Shown piece after piece: positions 26,954-35,452 of a stretch of 64,000 bases of DNA (the first letter of the stretch is position 1; every line of letters begins with the position of its first letter). This stretch comes from JAENWD01 sp963837165. GTDB taxonomy: Bacteria > Acidobacteriota > Vicinamibacteria > Vicinamibacterales > JAENWD01. Under the pieces are notes generated by a model. The model ran no database searches, was not told where the DNA came from, and was given only the letters and a program-made list of their open reading frames with translations. The translations under genes and the position numbers were made by a program. Location of the stretch: positions 1,054,001-1,118,000 of the forward strand of contig CAWIMD010000004.1 in assembly GCA_963837165.1 (NCBI GenBank), read 5' to 3'.

Positions 26954-28744
26954 TCACGGCAGCGTCACGACCTTTGCCGCGTCCGCGGTCCAGGGTGTAT
27001 CCGGCTCGACCACCCCGTTCAGCACCAGGATCCGCTTCTTCGGCGGTGACAGGATCGCGATCACCTCGTGCGCGGCCTTGTGCATCCTGAACCAGGGTCC
27101 GGTCATCGTGATGGCCTCTCCGCCGTCCACCTCGATCGCGGGCCCCTCGTTCACGAACCGCTCGTAGTCTCCCCCGGTAATCACCACGCTCTGGTTCCCC
27201 GTCAGCCGCATGTTCGCGCGGTAGACGGCGTCGGCGTCCTCGTTCGAGCAGAAGATCGAGTCGAGGTGGACGGTGCTGCCCGAGATGATGAAGGGGAGGA
27301 TCTGCCCCTTCCCATGCACGAACAGGTTGCTGAAGACGCCGCCGCCGCTGTTGGCGATCGCGACCGCCGTGGGCCAGTTCGCGAAGCTGCTGTCGCGGAT
27401 GCTGGTGATCGACACGTTCGTGCTGAGCGCGATTCCCGCCTTGGCGTAGGGCTGCTCGTTCGAGGCGACGTGCAGGTCGGTGAACGAGTCGAGGAAATTG
27501 GCCTCGCGTCCGCTGATGCCGTAGATGCCGCCGGAAATCGAGAGGTGGTGGAAGTGCGAGAGGATGACGCCATGCAGCCAGATGCCGATCCCCGCGCCCG
27601 GATTCAGCAGGAGGTGCGAGACCTCGAGGTGCAGCAGCAGACCGGGCAGCGTCGGATACGTCGGCAGCCAGGTCGGACCCGACGCGGTCTGGACGATCGA
27701 GAAGCCGGGCGTCTCGTGGTCGAAGTTCTCGACGAGGAGCGTGGCGGTGTCGAACGGCAGCTTGGAGCCCGGCACCTTGAACGGCGCGGTGTAGCGCGCG
27801 GTCCTCGACAGCCGGAGCGAGTCGACAGTGGCTTCGGGCACGTCCGTGTACCGCCCGCCGTGCGGCCATTGCCCGTGGCGGCCGCCCACGGGCATGAGCT
27901 CGTACGGCCCCTGGCTGATCCCGCCGGCGGCCTCCTCGCTGCCGACCAGCCCGCTCGTCTTCCCGGGCACGCCGAGGAAGAACCGCACGGTGCGCCCGTC
28001 GTAGCTGAGAGCCGCGTGATAGACCCGGTGCAGTTCCAGCGCCTCGGACGAGATCGTGTGCACCTGGCCGTCCAGCGTGAGCCGCGCCTTGAGGTGGAGC
28101 TTGTCGTCGAAGTCGAACGCGAAGGCGCTGTGCGTGGGATCGGTCCCGCCGAGCGATCCGGACGAGGCCCAGAGGGTGGGCATGTTCGGGTTGAGGTCGT
28201 CGAGCTCGAAGAAGAGCTCCGCCGTGAACGCCCGCAGGCCGTCGAGCCTGGCCGGCGCGGCGTCTTCCAGATCGATGAAGGTCGCCGTGTCCTGCGTCGC
28301 CGTGGAGAGTCTCAGCGCCCGGCCTGGGCCCTTGACGAGGCTGTCGGTGAAAGGCATCGCGGCGGCCCCGGGTGCCGATGCATGGATCAGCGGACCGGCA
28401 AATCCCGTCGAGGTGAGGCAGGTCCCCTGGTTCGCCGTCGACGCGCTCTCGCCTTCGAGGCGCAGGCCCGCCGCCCGGAGCTGGAGCGGCGCGCTGATCA
28501 GATAGCACCCGCTGCCGGCGGGCAGGAAGACTCGCCCGCGCGTCGGGTTGCCCGCGGCCGTGTCGATGGCCTCCTGGATGGCCGCCGTGCTGTCGGTCAC
28601 GCCGTCGCCGACCGCGCCGAAATCGGCGACGTTCAGGCCCGGAGCTGCTGCCGCCGGCGATGTCTCGTCACGGGCATGCGCGACGGCCACGGCCGCGACG
28701 AGCACCGCCGCCACGCAGGTCACGTGCATTCCAGTGCCTCCCAT
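26954..28744 (-). CDS. Secreted right-handed beta-helix (pectate-lyase-like) protein with LamG-like insert
   Basis: A signal peptide (VTCVAAVLVAAVAVAHA) precedes the N-terminal cap NVADFGAVGDGVTDSTAAIQ, diagnostic of pectate-lyase-3/phage-tailspike-type beta helices. About residues 130-310 read as a concanavalin-like/LamG domain (FTAELFFELDD, VYHAALSYDGRTVRFFLG). The helix then resumes with repeats such as ISGGIYGISGREANF and IRDSSFANWPTAV. It is therefore a glycan-binding or glycan-cleaving surface protein; catalytic residues cannot be assigned. The start may be ATG 28744 or 28729. The first codons lie in a CT-rich repeat. Confidence 0.75.
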   Translation of the reverse strand: MGGTGMHVTCVAAVLVAAVAVAHARDETSPAAAAPGLNVADFGAVGDGVTDSTAAIQEAIDTAAGNPTRGRVFLPAGSGCYLISAPLQLRAAGLRLEGESASTANQGTCLTSTGFAGPLIHASAPGAAAMPFTDSLVKGPGRALRLSTATQDTATFIDLEDAAPARLDGLRAFTAELFFELDDLNPNMPTLWASSGSLGGTDPTHSAFAFDFDDKLHLKARLTLDGQVHTISSEALELHRVYHAALSYDGRTVRFFLGVPGKTSGLVGSEEAAGGISQGPYELMPVGGRHGQWPHGGRYTDVPEATVDSLRLSRTARYTAPFKVPGSKLPFDTATLLVENFDHETPGFSIVQTASGPTWLPTYPTLPGLLLHLEVSHLLLNPGAGIGIWLHGVILSHFHHLSISGGIYGISGREANFLDSFTDLHVASNEQPYAKAGIALSTNVSITSIRDSSFANWPTAVAIANSGGGVFSNLFVHGKGQILPFIISGSTVHLDSIFCSNEDADAVYRANMRLTGNQSVVITGGDYERFVNEGPAIEVDGGEAITMTGPWFRMHKAAHEVIAILSPPKKRILVLNGVVEPDTPWTADAAKVVTLP

Positions 28745-28850
28745 CGTCCCATCCTCCTATCCTCCTCCTCCCTCCCCATCCTCCCATCCTCCCATCCTCT
28801 CCTCCCATCCTCCTATCCTCCCATCCTCCCACGCTCCCTTGCTCCTATCG
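28738..28850 (+). repeat. CCCATCCT-type simple array
   Basis: Runs of CCCATCCT and TATCCTCC words on a period of about 8 nt fill the gap between the divergent beta-helix gene and the zinc-ribbon gene. The start of the beta-helix gene lies inside it. No other feature is seen. Confidence 0.75.
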
Positions 28851-28870
28851 TCCCGTGGTACAGTCCCCCT

Positions 28871-29605
28871 GTGCACCCCGATCTCGAACGGCTGATACGG
28901 CTGCAGGCCCTGGACCTGCGGATTGCCGAGGCGCGGCGGCGCCAGACGACCATCCCAGACACGCAGCGCGCCCTCGACGAGAGGCTCGAGGGAGCGCAGG
29001 CCGACGTGGCGGCGGCCAGGGAACGCCAGGCCGCCAACAATACCGACCGCCGCGCCCTCGAAAAAGACCTCGCCGCCATCCAGACCCGCCTCTCCCGCTA
29101 CAAAGACCAGCTGATGGAAGTGAAGACGAACCGCGAATATCACGCCATGCAGCACGAGATCGAAACGGCGCAGGGCGAGGTACAGCGGCTCGAGGACCAG
29201 ATGCTGGAGCTCATGCTCGCGGGCGACGAGGTGACCGGCGGGTTGAAGGCCGCCGAGTCGGGCGTCAAGCAGGCCGAAGTGCAGGTCACGCGCGAGCGCG
29301 CCGACCTCGACGCCGAGCTGGTGTCGATTGCCGGCGAGCTCGAGCGGCTGCTGCGCGATCGCGCGGCGCTCGTCGCCGAGATTCCCGCGCAGCCGATGGC
29401 GATGTACGAGCAGGTCGCACGCGGCCGGAAGGGCATCGCCGTGGCGGCCGCCCGTGACGGCCTCTGCTCGGAATGTCACGTACGCCTCCGGCCGATGGTG
29501 TACGCGGAGGTCCGCCACAACGCGACCCTCGTCCAGTGCGATCACTGCCAGCGGATCCTGTACTTCGTGCCGCCGCCATCGGAGGCGATGGCGCCCGGCG
29601 CATGA
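28871..29605 (+). CDS. Coiled-coil zinc-ribbon protein (COG1579 type)
   Basis: A 244-residue protein. Residues 1-180 form a long antiparallel coiled coil (for example RRALEKDLAAIQTRLSRYKD and KTNREYHAMQHEIETAQ). A C4 zinc ribbon ends it, with CSECHV and CDHCQR as the metal-binding pairs. Family members are widespread, and a DNA/RNA-associated or flagellar-export role has been suggested for some; the function here is unknown. A GTG at 28871 is the start by homology (HPDLERLIRLQALDLRI). It overlaps the RNase H gene by ATGA. Confidence 0.85.
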   Translation: MHPDLERLIRLQALDLRIAEARRRQTTIPDTQRALDERLEGAQADVAAARERQAANNTDRRALEKDLAAIQTRLSRYKDQLMEVKTNREYHAMQHEIETAQGEVQRLEDQMLELMLAGDEVTGGLKAAESGVKQAEVQVTRERADLDAELVSIAGELERLLRDRAALVAEIPAQPMAMYEQVARGRKGIAVAAARDGLCSECHVRLRPMVYAEVRHNATLVQCDHCQRILYFVPPPSEAMAPGA

Positions 29606-30021
29606 TCACGGCGTACATCGACGGCGGCTCCCGCGGGAATCCTGGCCCGGCCGGCTACGGCGTCCAGATCGTGAACGACGACGGGACGGTCGAGGCCGAG
29701 CTGCACGAGTTCGTGGGCGTGGCCACCAACAACATCGCCGAGTACCGGGGCCTCGTCGCGGCGCTGACCTGGGCGAAGGCACGCGAGCTCCGCGCGCTGC
29801 ACATCCGGTCCGACTCCGAGCTCCTCGTCAAGCAGCTGAGGGGCGAATACCGCGTCAAGAACCCGGGACTGCAGCCGCTCTACCAGCAGGCCCGCGCGCT
29901 CATCGGCGACATCGGCCGCGTGTCGTTCGAGCACGTCCGCCGCGAGCTGAACACGGAAGCCGACCGGCTCGCGAACGTGGCGATGGACGAGGGAATGGAC
30001 GTACGTAGGGCCGAACTGTAG
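29602..30021 (+). CDS. RNase HI-type ribonuclease
   Basis: A 139-residue RNase H-fold enzyme expected to cut RNA in RNA-DNA hybrids. Catalytic acids are Asp7 (YIDGGSRGNPG), Glu47 (NNIAEYRGLVAAL), Asp71 (RSDSELLVKQL) and Asp121 (NTEADRLAN). It is close to the short RnhA/Bacillus YpdQ-like group lacking the basic handle. The start overlaps the upstream zinc-ribbon gene by 4 bp. The last residues and the TAG stop fall within a CGTAG-type hairpin (30004-30028), so the C-terminus has been altered by a repeat. Confidence 0.9.
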   Translation: MITAYIDGGSRGNPGPAGYGVQIVNDDGTVEAELHEFVGVATNNIAEYRGLVAALTWAKARELRALHIRSDSELLVKQLRGEYRVKNPGLQPLYQQARALIGDIGRVSFEHVRRELNTEADRLANVAMDEGMDVRRAEL

Positions 30022-30028
30022 TTCGGCC
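30004..30028. repeat. Solo CGTAG-type hairpin
   Basis: CGTAG followed by GGCCGAAC, loop TGTA and GTTCGGCC. The stem is identical to both arms at 11686-11752. It overlaps the 3' end of the RNase H gene and the breakpoint of a padR fragment. Confidence 0.75.
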
Positions 30029-30137
30029 TCTGCCGGATGCGCTGCGCGATCGCCCATCCGTGCATCGGCTCGAGGGCGACGATCTTCAGGATGAGCAGGT
30101 CGAGCGTGCCGTGCACGAGGTCGGTCGGTTTGCTCAC
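30022..30137 (-). pseudogene. Truncated PadR regulator (N-terminal fragment)
   Basis: From a GTG at 30137 the frame reads VSKPTDLVHGTLDLLILKIV then EPMHGWAIAQRIRQRP, an unmistakable PadR N-terminus close to the intact copy at 11193-11537. The similarity stops at the CGTAG hairpin, so the wing and C-terminal helix are gone. Its start overlaps the pgeF stop as GTGA. The permease such a gene usually precedes is absent. Confidence 0.8.
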
Positions 30138-30943
30138 GCGCTCATCCGGCTCGCGCCGATGCAGCCCGCGATGCGGCCGGCGCCAGGCCCGTCGCGCCGG
30201 TAGGACGGGAACCAGGCGGGATGGCACGCCGTGCACAGCCCCGACACGAACACGCGCGCCGGGTCGACCCCGGCCGCAATCAGCTGGTCGCGGTTCGCCG
30301 CCCAGAGATCGAGGAAGAGACCGCCGTCCCGCGCGGTGAACCACGCGCCGTGCTCCCGCGGCCAGCGCGCGCCAAACGCGTCGCGGACCTCCTCACCGAC
30401 ACGATAGCAGCAGGGTCCGATCGACGGGCCAATCGCAGCGACAGTACAGGGGTCAGGCCCCGTAAAGGGCGGCGCGACACCCGATCCGGGGTCAGACCCC
30501 ATGACATCGAGGAGCGCGCGGACGGCCGTGCCGGCCACGTCGGCGGCCGTACCTCGCCAGCCGGCATGCGCGGCGGCCACGGCGCCGGCGGCCGAGTCGG
30601 CCAGGAGCAGCGGCACGCAATCGGCGACCTGGACGGCCAGCGCCAGCGACGGATCGCTGGTCACGGCGATGTCGGCTTCGGGCGGTGCGCCGGGGAGCGC
30701 GCCCGCCGCATGGTACACGCCGGCGCGGTGCACCTGGCGCAGACGCACGAGCCGCCCCGTCCCGACGCCAGCCGCGGCGGCCACGGCCGACCATCCCTCC
30801 GGGGCTGTCTGCGCCAGCTCCAGCGCTCGCGTGGTCCACCCGTGGGGAAAACGTGCAAGGGCGTCGGCCCTGAGCATGACGCCCCAGTCGGCGTCAACCC
30901 ACCGGAAGCCGGGCGCTGTGGGGGGAGGCGTCGCGCCGGTCAT
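30134..30943 (-). CDS. pgeF: PgeF/YfiH-type purine nucleoside phosphorylase or peptidoglycan-editing factor
   Basis: A 269-residue protein of the multicopper-oxidase-like YfiH family. Members phosphorolyse adenosine and remove misincorporated serine from peptidoglycan precursors. Metal-site signatures are RLRQVHRAGVYH, VQVADCVPLLLAD, AAHAGWRGTAADV, IGPSIGPCCYRVG and FVSGLCTACHP. Between LLDVMG and VAAIGPSIG there is an added stretch (SDPGSGVAPPFTGPDPCT) encoded by two GGGGTCAG palindromes, so a dispersed repeat has been inserted in frame. ATG 30943 is chosen by homology; upstream codons are in the intergenic region. Confidence 0.9.
   Translation of the reverse strand: MTGATPPPTAPGFRWVDADWGVMLRADALARFPHGWTTRALELAQTAPEGWSAVAAAAGVGTGRLVRLRQVHRAGVYHAAGALPGAPPEADIAVTSDPSLALAVQVADCVPLLLADSAAGAVAAAHAGWRGTAADVAGTAVRALLDVMGSDPGSGVAPPFTGPDPCTVAAIGPSIGPCCYRVGEEVRDAFGARWPREHGAWFTARDGGLFLDLWAANRDQLIAAGVDPARVFVSGLCTACHPAWFPSYRRDGPGAGRIAGCIGASRMSA
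30449..30500. repeat. GGGGTCAG palindromic element translated in frame within pgeF
   Basis: Two 13-nt palindromes in direct orientation, GGGGTCAGGCCCC (30449-30461) and GGGGTCAGACCCC (30488-30500), separated by 26 nt. They encode the SDPGSG and TGPDPC parts of the extra PgeF segment. The same words make the hairpin at 8470-8510. Confidence 0.85.
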
Positions 30944-30980
30944 GCGATGCAGGGATCGCCGCTCATTGTAGAGTACGCCC

Positions 30981-31376
30981 ATGCACATCGTCGGGCTGGG
31001 CATGGATGCCACCGAGGTTCCGCGGATCGCGGAGTCGCTGGCGCGGTACGGCGACCGGTTCCTGCGGCGCGTGTTCACCGACAACGAGATCGCCTACTGC
31101 ATGCGCCGGCGCAACCCCGCACCGCACCTTGCGGGCCGCTTCGCCGCCAAAGAGGCTGGCATGAAAGCCATCGGCACCGGGCACGCCTTCGGCGTGCTGT
31201 GGCGCGACCTCGAGGTGGTGCGGCACGGCGGTCCACCGCAACTGCAGTTTCACAATGCCGCCGGCGTCCACTTCGCGCGGCTCGGCGCCACAAGTGCCCT
31301 GCTGACCATCACTCACACCGACACGCTTGCGCTGGCGCACGTGATCCTCGTCGGCGACGCCGGTAACCGCAGTTAA
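30981..31376 (+). CDS. acpS: Holo-[acyl-carrier-protein] synthase (AcpS)
   Basis: AcpS transfers phosphopantetheine from CoA to apo-ACP for fatty-acid synthesis. The 131-residue protein has the Mg-binding Asp9 (GLGMDATEV) and Glu58 (GRFAAKEAGMKAIGTG), with the C-terminal ITHTDTLALAHVI. Its length is normal. It is divergent from pgeF with only 37 bp between the starts. A strong GC hairpin follows the stop. Confidence 0.94.
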   Translation: MHIVGLGMDATEVPRIAESLARYGDRFLRRVFTDNEIAYCMRRRNPAPHLAGRFAAKEAGMKAIGTGHAFGVLWRDLEVVRHGGPPQLQFHNAAGVHFARLGATSALLTITHTDTLALAHVILVGDAGNRS

Positions 31377-31392
31377 CAGCCGAGTACGCCCG

Positions 31393-31421
31393 CCGAGCGG
31401 CCCCGCTGTCGGGCCGCTCGG
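31393..31421 (+). terminator. Hairpin after acpS
   Basis: CCGAGCGGCCC and GGGCCGCTCGG form an 11-bp stem with a 7-nt loop, 17 nt after the stop. No T-run follows, so termination is probable but not certain. Confidence 0.6.
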
Positions 31422-31554
31422 GCACTGCACACAAACCTCGATCCGCCAGTCACTTGGACCGACCTCCCGTGGGCCGGCGTCAGCGGCACGAGGCTTGAGT
31501 CCTCCCATCACGAGCCGCGCCGGTCGTGGGCAGCGGCAGGGAGGAGTAGGTGCC

Positions 31555-31858
31555 GTGCTCGTGAAAATCGTCCTCAACGACAAGGGAAACCCGCCGGGGA
31601 AGCTGGCCGACGCGGAGTTGCACTTCACCGAAGGCGTACTCGAAGGGCTCAAGCTGATTGGCTTCTCGGTCTGGGAGCGCCGAAGCGGCAATGGCCGGAA
31701 CGTGACGTTCCCCGCACGCCAGGTACTCGGTCAACGGCGAGCGCCGCAGCTTTGCCCTGCTGCGGCCGCTGGTGGATGCCACGGCCCAGGACCGCGTGCG
31801 CGACCTGATCCTGCAGGCCTACGCGGAGCAGGAAGCCGAACAGGCGGTGACCACCTAG
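31555..31858 (+). CDS. Conserved small protein of unknown function, frameshifted
   Basis: From GTG 31555 (GAGGAG upstream) the frame reads VKIVLNDKGNPPGKLADAEL to RRSGNGRNVTFPARQ. The continuation YSVNGERRSFALLRPLVDAT to LQAYAEQEAEQAVTT is in another frame up to 31858. One extra G near 31722 accounts for the switch. The joined product is about 100 residues, charged, with no signal or membrane segment. I do not recognise a function. Given the conserved feel of both halves, the shift is likely a sequence error. Confidence 0.6.
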
Positions 31859-32048
31859 TGGCGCCCGGGCCTCTCCCGTTGCGCGAGCCCCGCGAGGGGT
31901 GGCTCCTGGACGACGAGGCGGGAGACGAGCTGGGCGCGATCAGCGTGCCGCGGCTGCGCCGGCGGCGCTGGCGCGCCGCCGGGTGCTACCTGGTGTTCCG
32001 CGAGCGGTCGGGCCCGGCTCCGGCGCCCAGCGCCGGGCGCTGCGCCAA
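31859..32048 (+). other. Gap between the small protein and ftsZ
   Basis: One frame stays open (LREPREGWLLDDEAGDELGA, then arginine-rich) but it runs straight into ftsZ antisense with no stop of its own, so it is not called as a gene. A GC hairpin (GCGCCC/GGGCGC near 32020-32038) lies just past the ftsZ stop and may act as its terminator. Confidence 0.4.
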
Positions 32049-33314
32049 TCAGCCCTCGTGCTGCCGGCGCAGGAATGCGGGCACGTCGAGCGGCGACGGC
32101 TCGTCCATTCCGTCGAACGACTGAGACTCGCCGCCGACCGCCATCGCCAGCGGCGCCGGCAGCTCGATGCCGGGCCTTCGGGTCACCGTGCGCGGCGGCA
32201 CCGGCACGCCGGCAGGCTCGGACGCGCGGACGCGCGTGGTGTAGTGCGCCAGGTCCACAGGGGTCTGGCTCGTGCTCGCCGACGGCACGCGCGAGCTGGT
32301 GGTGAGATCGAATCCGGTGGCAATCACCGTGATCTTGACCCGGCCCTGGAGCGTCGGGTCGATGACGGCACCGAAGATGATGTTCGCGTCCTCGTGGGCC
32401 GCCTCCTGGATGATCGTGGAGGCCTCGCTCACCTCGAGCAACGACAGGTCGGGACCGCCCGTGACGTTGATGATCACGCCGCGCGCGCCCTGGACCGAGG
32501 CGCCTTCGAGCAGCGGGCTCGAGATCGCCCGGCGGGCCGCGTCCATGGACCGCGTCTCGCCCTCGGCGATGCCCGTGCCCATCATGGCGATGCCCATGCC
32601 CGCCATGATCGTCTTCACGTCGGCGAAGTCCAGGTTGATCAGCCCGGGCACCAGGATCAGATCCGAGATTCCCTGGATGGCCTGCCGCAGCACGTCATCC
32701 GCCGTCATGAACGCGTCGTTCAGGCTGGTATGGCGGTCGATGATGGTCAGCAGGCGCTCGTTCGGGATGGTGATCACCGTGTCCACGCATTCACGGAGCG
32801 CGTCGAGACCCAGGCCGGCCTGCTGCAGCCGCTTGCGGCCCTCGAACTTGAACGGCTTGGTGACCACGGCAATCGTCAAGGCGCCAAGCTCCGAGGCGAG
32901 GCTCGCGATCACCGGCGCCGCGCCGGTCCCGGTGCCGCCCCCCAGGCCCGTCGTCACGAAGACCATGTCGGCGCCGTCGAGGGCCTGGATCAGCTTGTCG
33001 GTGTCCTCCAGGGCGGCCTGCCGCCCCACGTCCGGGTCCGCGCCCGCGCCGAGGCCCTTGGTCAGCTTGCCGCCGATCTGGATCTTCACTGGCGCGGGGT
33101 TCACCTGCAGCGCCTGCAAGTCGGTGTTCGCGACGATGAACTCGACCCCCTCGAACCCGCTCTGGACCATGCGGGCCACGGCGTTGCTCCCGCCGCCGCC
33201 GATGCCAATCACCTTGATGCGCGCACCGGCGCGCCGGTCATCCGCCAGGCGGAGCCGGAGCTCGGCGGCCTCGATGTCCTTGAAAATGGGTGTCACGTTG
33301 AAATCCTGCGACAT
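32049..33314 (-). CDS. ftsZ: Cell-division GTPase FtsZ
   Basis: The tubulin-like protein that forms the division ring. The 421-residue product has IKVIGIGGGGSNAVARMV at the N-terminus and the tubulin signature GLGGGTGTGAAPVIA near residue 120. The T7 loop NLDFADVKTIM is present. The C-terminal peptide PLDVPAFLRRQ, after a variable linker, binds FtsA. It is the last gene of the dcw cluster and lies 31 bp after ftsA. Confidence 0.97.
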   Translation of the reverse strand: MSQDFNVTPIFKDIEAAELRLRLADDRRAGARIKVIGIGGGGSNAVARMVQSGFEGVEFIVANTDLQALQVNPAPVKIQIGGKLTKGLGAGADPDVGRQAALEDTDKLIQALDGADMVFVTTGLGGGTGTGAAPVIASLASELGALTIAVVTKPFKFEGRKRLQQAGLGLDALRECVDTVITIPNERLLTIIDRHTSLNDAFMTADDVLRQAIQGISDLILVPGLINLDFADVKTIMAGMGIAMMGTGIAEGETRSMDAARRAISSPLLEGASVQGARGVIINVTGGPDLSLLEVSEASTIIQEAAHEDANIIFGAVIDPTLQGRVKITVIATGFDLTTSSRVPSASTSQTPVDLAHYTTRVRASEPAGVPVPPRTVTRRPGIELPAPLAMAVGGESQSFDGMDEPSPLDVPAFLRRQHEG

Positions 33315-33345
33315 TCGTGCTCCTCCGCGCCCGGACCGGGCGCCC

Positions 33346-34581
33346 TCAGAAGAACTCCCGGAACAATCCCTTGAGGCGACCCGTCATTCGGCTGAACGCG
33401 CCGGCGCCAATCGCGCGCGCGGCCTCGACCACGTGGTGGCGATGTCCGTAGACGACCAGGCCGACCGGCGTGGCGAACGCCGGACTCGAGACGTGGTCGG
33501 CAAGCCCGCCGATGCCGGTCGGCGCGCCACGCCTGATCGGCAGGTCGAAGATCTGCTCGGCGATCTCCGGCATGCCCTCGAGAATCCCGCCGCCGCCGGT
33601 CAGAACGATGCCGGAGTTCAGCGATTTCTCGTAGCCGGCGCGGCGGATCTCGTCCCAGACGAGGTGGAAGATCTCCTCGGCCCGCGGCTGCAGGATCTCG
33701 GAAAGAATCCGGCGCGCCATTACGCGCGGCCGCCGTCCCCCGACGCTGGCCACGTCCATCGTCTCGTCCTCGTCCACCATCGCGGAGAGGGCGCAGCCGC
33801 ACTTGCGTTTGAGCTTCTCGGCGTCGGGGATCGGCATCCGGAGCCCGACGGCGATGTCGCTGGTGAAGTGATCGCCGCCCACGCCGATGACGGCGGTGTG
33901 CCAGAGGCTGCCGCGCTCGAAGATGGCGACGTCGGTGGTGCCGCCGCCGATGTCCACGAGGGCGACGCCGAGCTCCTTCTCGTCGGCCGTCAGCACCGCC
34001 TCGGCCGCGGCGATCTGCTCGATGACGGTGTCGATCACGCCGACGCCCGCGCGGTTCACGCACGACACCATGTTCTGCGTGGCGGTGGCGCTGCTCGTCA
34101 CGATGTGCACGTTCACCTCGAGCCGCGCGCCTGTCATGCCGACCGGCGCCCCGATGCCATCCTGCTCGTCCACGACGAAGTCCTGCGGCAGCACGTGCAG
34201 GATCTCGCGGCCGGCGGGCAGCGAGACGGCCTTGGCGGCCTCGATCGCCCGCCGCACGTCGTCCCGGGTGATCTCCCGGCTCTTGCCGGCCACGGCGATG
34301 ACGCCGCGGCTGTTGAAACCCTTGATGTGGGGCCCCGCCATGGAGAGGTGGACGGCGTCGATCTCGACGCCCGCCATGAGCTCGGCCTCCTCGACCGCCT
34401 TCTTGATCGATTCGACGGCCGCTTCGAGGTTGACGATCACGCCGCGCCGGATGCCGCGCGACTCCGCCACGCCGATGCCGACCACGTCCAGCCCGCCGTC
34501 CTCGACGAGCTCGCCGACGATCGCGCACACCTTCGACGTGCCGACGTCGAGGCCCACCAGATAGCGATCCTTGCGTGCCAC
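33346..34581 (-). CDS. ftsA: Cell-division protein FtsA
   Basis: An actin-like ATPase that tethers FtsZ to the membrane. The 411-residue protein has VGLDVGTSKVCAIVGE (phosphate 1), the 1C domain typical of FtsA, VDIGGGTTDVAIFERG (phosphate 2) and IVLTGGGGILEGM (adenosine). The C-terminus ends with an amphipathic stretch, RMTGRLKGLFREFF, the membrane-targeting sequence. It is intact, with ftsQ upstream and ftsZ downstream. Confidence 0.96.
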   Translation of the reverse strand: MARKDRYLVGLDVGTSKVCAIVGELVEDGGLDVVGIGVAESRGIRRGVIVNLEAAVESIKKAVEEAELMAGVEIDAVHLSMAGPHIKGFNSRGVIAVAGKSREITRDDVRRAIEAAKAVSLPAGREILHVLPQDFVVDEQDGIGAPVGMTGARLEVNVHIVTSSATATQNMVSCVNRAGVGVIDTVIEQIAAAEAVLTADEKELGVALVDIGGGTTDVAIFERGSLWHTAVIGVGGDHFTSDIAVGLRMPIPDAEKLKRKCGCALSAMVDEDETMDVASVGGRRPRVMARRILSEILQPRAEEIFHLVWDEIRRAGYEKSLNSGIVLTGGGGILEGMPEIAEQIFDLPIRRGAPTGIGGLADHVSSPAFATPVGLVVYGHRHHVVEAARAIGAGAFSRMTGRLKGLFREFF

Positions 34582-34590
34582 GTCTCCTCC

Positions 34591-35452
34591 TCAGTTCCGA
34601 TCGGCCCGATCGGCCGGCCTCGACGAGCGGTGCCGCGAGCCTGACGCCGGCCGCACGTATACGCGGTCGGCAAAACGCAGATCGACGTAGGCGATGTCGG
34701 GCACCCGGGCCCGGATCGCCTCGGCGAGGCCGAAATAGGTCTGCAGCCGTTCGAGGAACCGCTCGTCGCCCACGTGGATGACGGCGGTGTCCGAGTCCAG
34801 CGCCACGACGGCGTCGTGCGGGTTGTGCACGTCGATCTGCGAGACGCGCGCGAGCACATCGGGCTTTCCGCCGAGATCGGCAATGGCGCGCGAGGCCAGC
34901 TCCGCACGCGCCGGGTCTGGCTCGGGCACCCCGCCGGCCCGCCCGTCGGCCAGCCCGTCCACGATCGGCAGGTCCAGCTGCGCGTAGTTGGGCCCGTACT
35001 CGTCGATCACGAGGCCCTCGTCGTCGATCAGGTAGAGGCCATCAGCCGAACCGTGCGAGCGCCATCGGCCGCCGCTCCTGGATGGCCACTTCGACGGTCG
35101 CCGGCAGCACCCGCCGGAGCGCGGCGTCTGCGACCCACGGCGACGCGAGCAGCCGCTGCCGCCACCCGCGCAGATCGAGGGTGAGGATGTGCTGCCCGCG
35201 GAGCCCGTCGACGAGCGCCAGCACCTCGCCCTCGGCCAGGTGGTGATTGCCACGCACGCGGATCGTGCTCACCGTGAGCGCCCGCGCCTCGACCGCCGCA
35301 TGCGCGGCGTAGTACCCGCCGCCGACGACGGCGACCACGACCGCGCCCGTGCGGATTGTGCGCGCGAGCCGCACCGGCCAGAGCCTCCGCTGCCGCGCCG
35401 GCTTCACGTGTGCGCGTCGGAAGCGCCAATCCGAGGGCGCCGTCACCGGCAT
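34591..35452 (-). CDS. ftsQ: Cell-division protein FtsQ, apparent frameshift
   Basis: The N-terminal frame gives a cytoplasmic Arg-rich tail and one membrane helix (TGAVVVAVVGGGYYAAHAAV). The POTRA domain then begins (VSTIRVRGNHHLAEGEVLAL) up to RRPMALARFG. The second frame continues DGLYLIDDEGLVIDEYGPNY to the C-terminus. Removing one T in the joining region (near 35045) restores a normal FtsQ of about 286 residues. FtsQ is required for division in most bacteria and the rest of the cluster is intact, so this is more likely a sequence error than a loss. Confidence 0.85.

Noticed and set aside
31859..32048. Small gene between 31859 and ftsZ
   Set aside because: The open frame has no stop before entering ftsZ antisense and no convincing start, so it is treated as non-coding.
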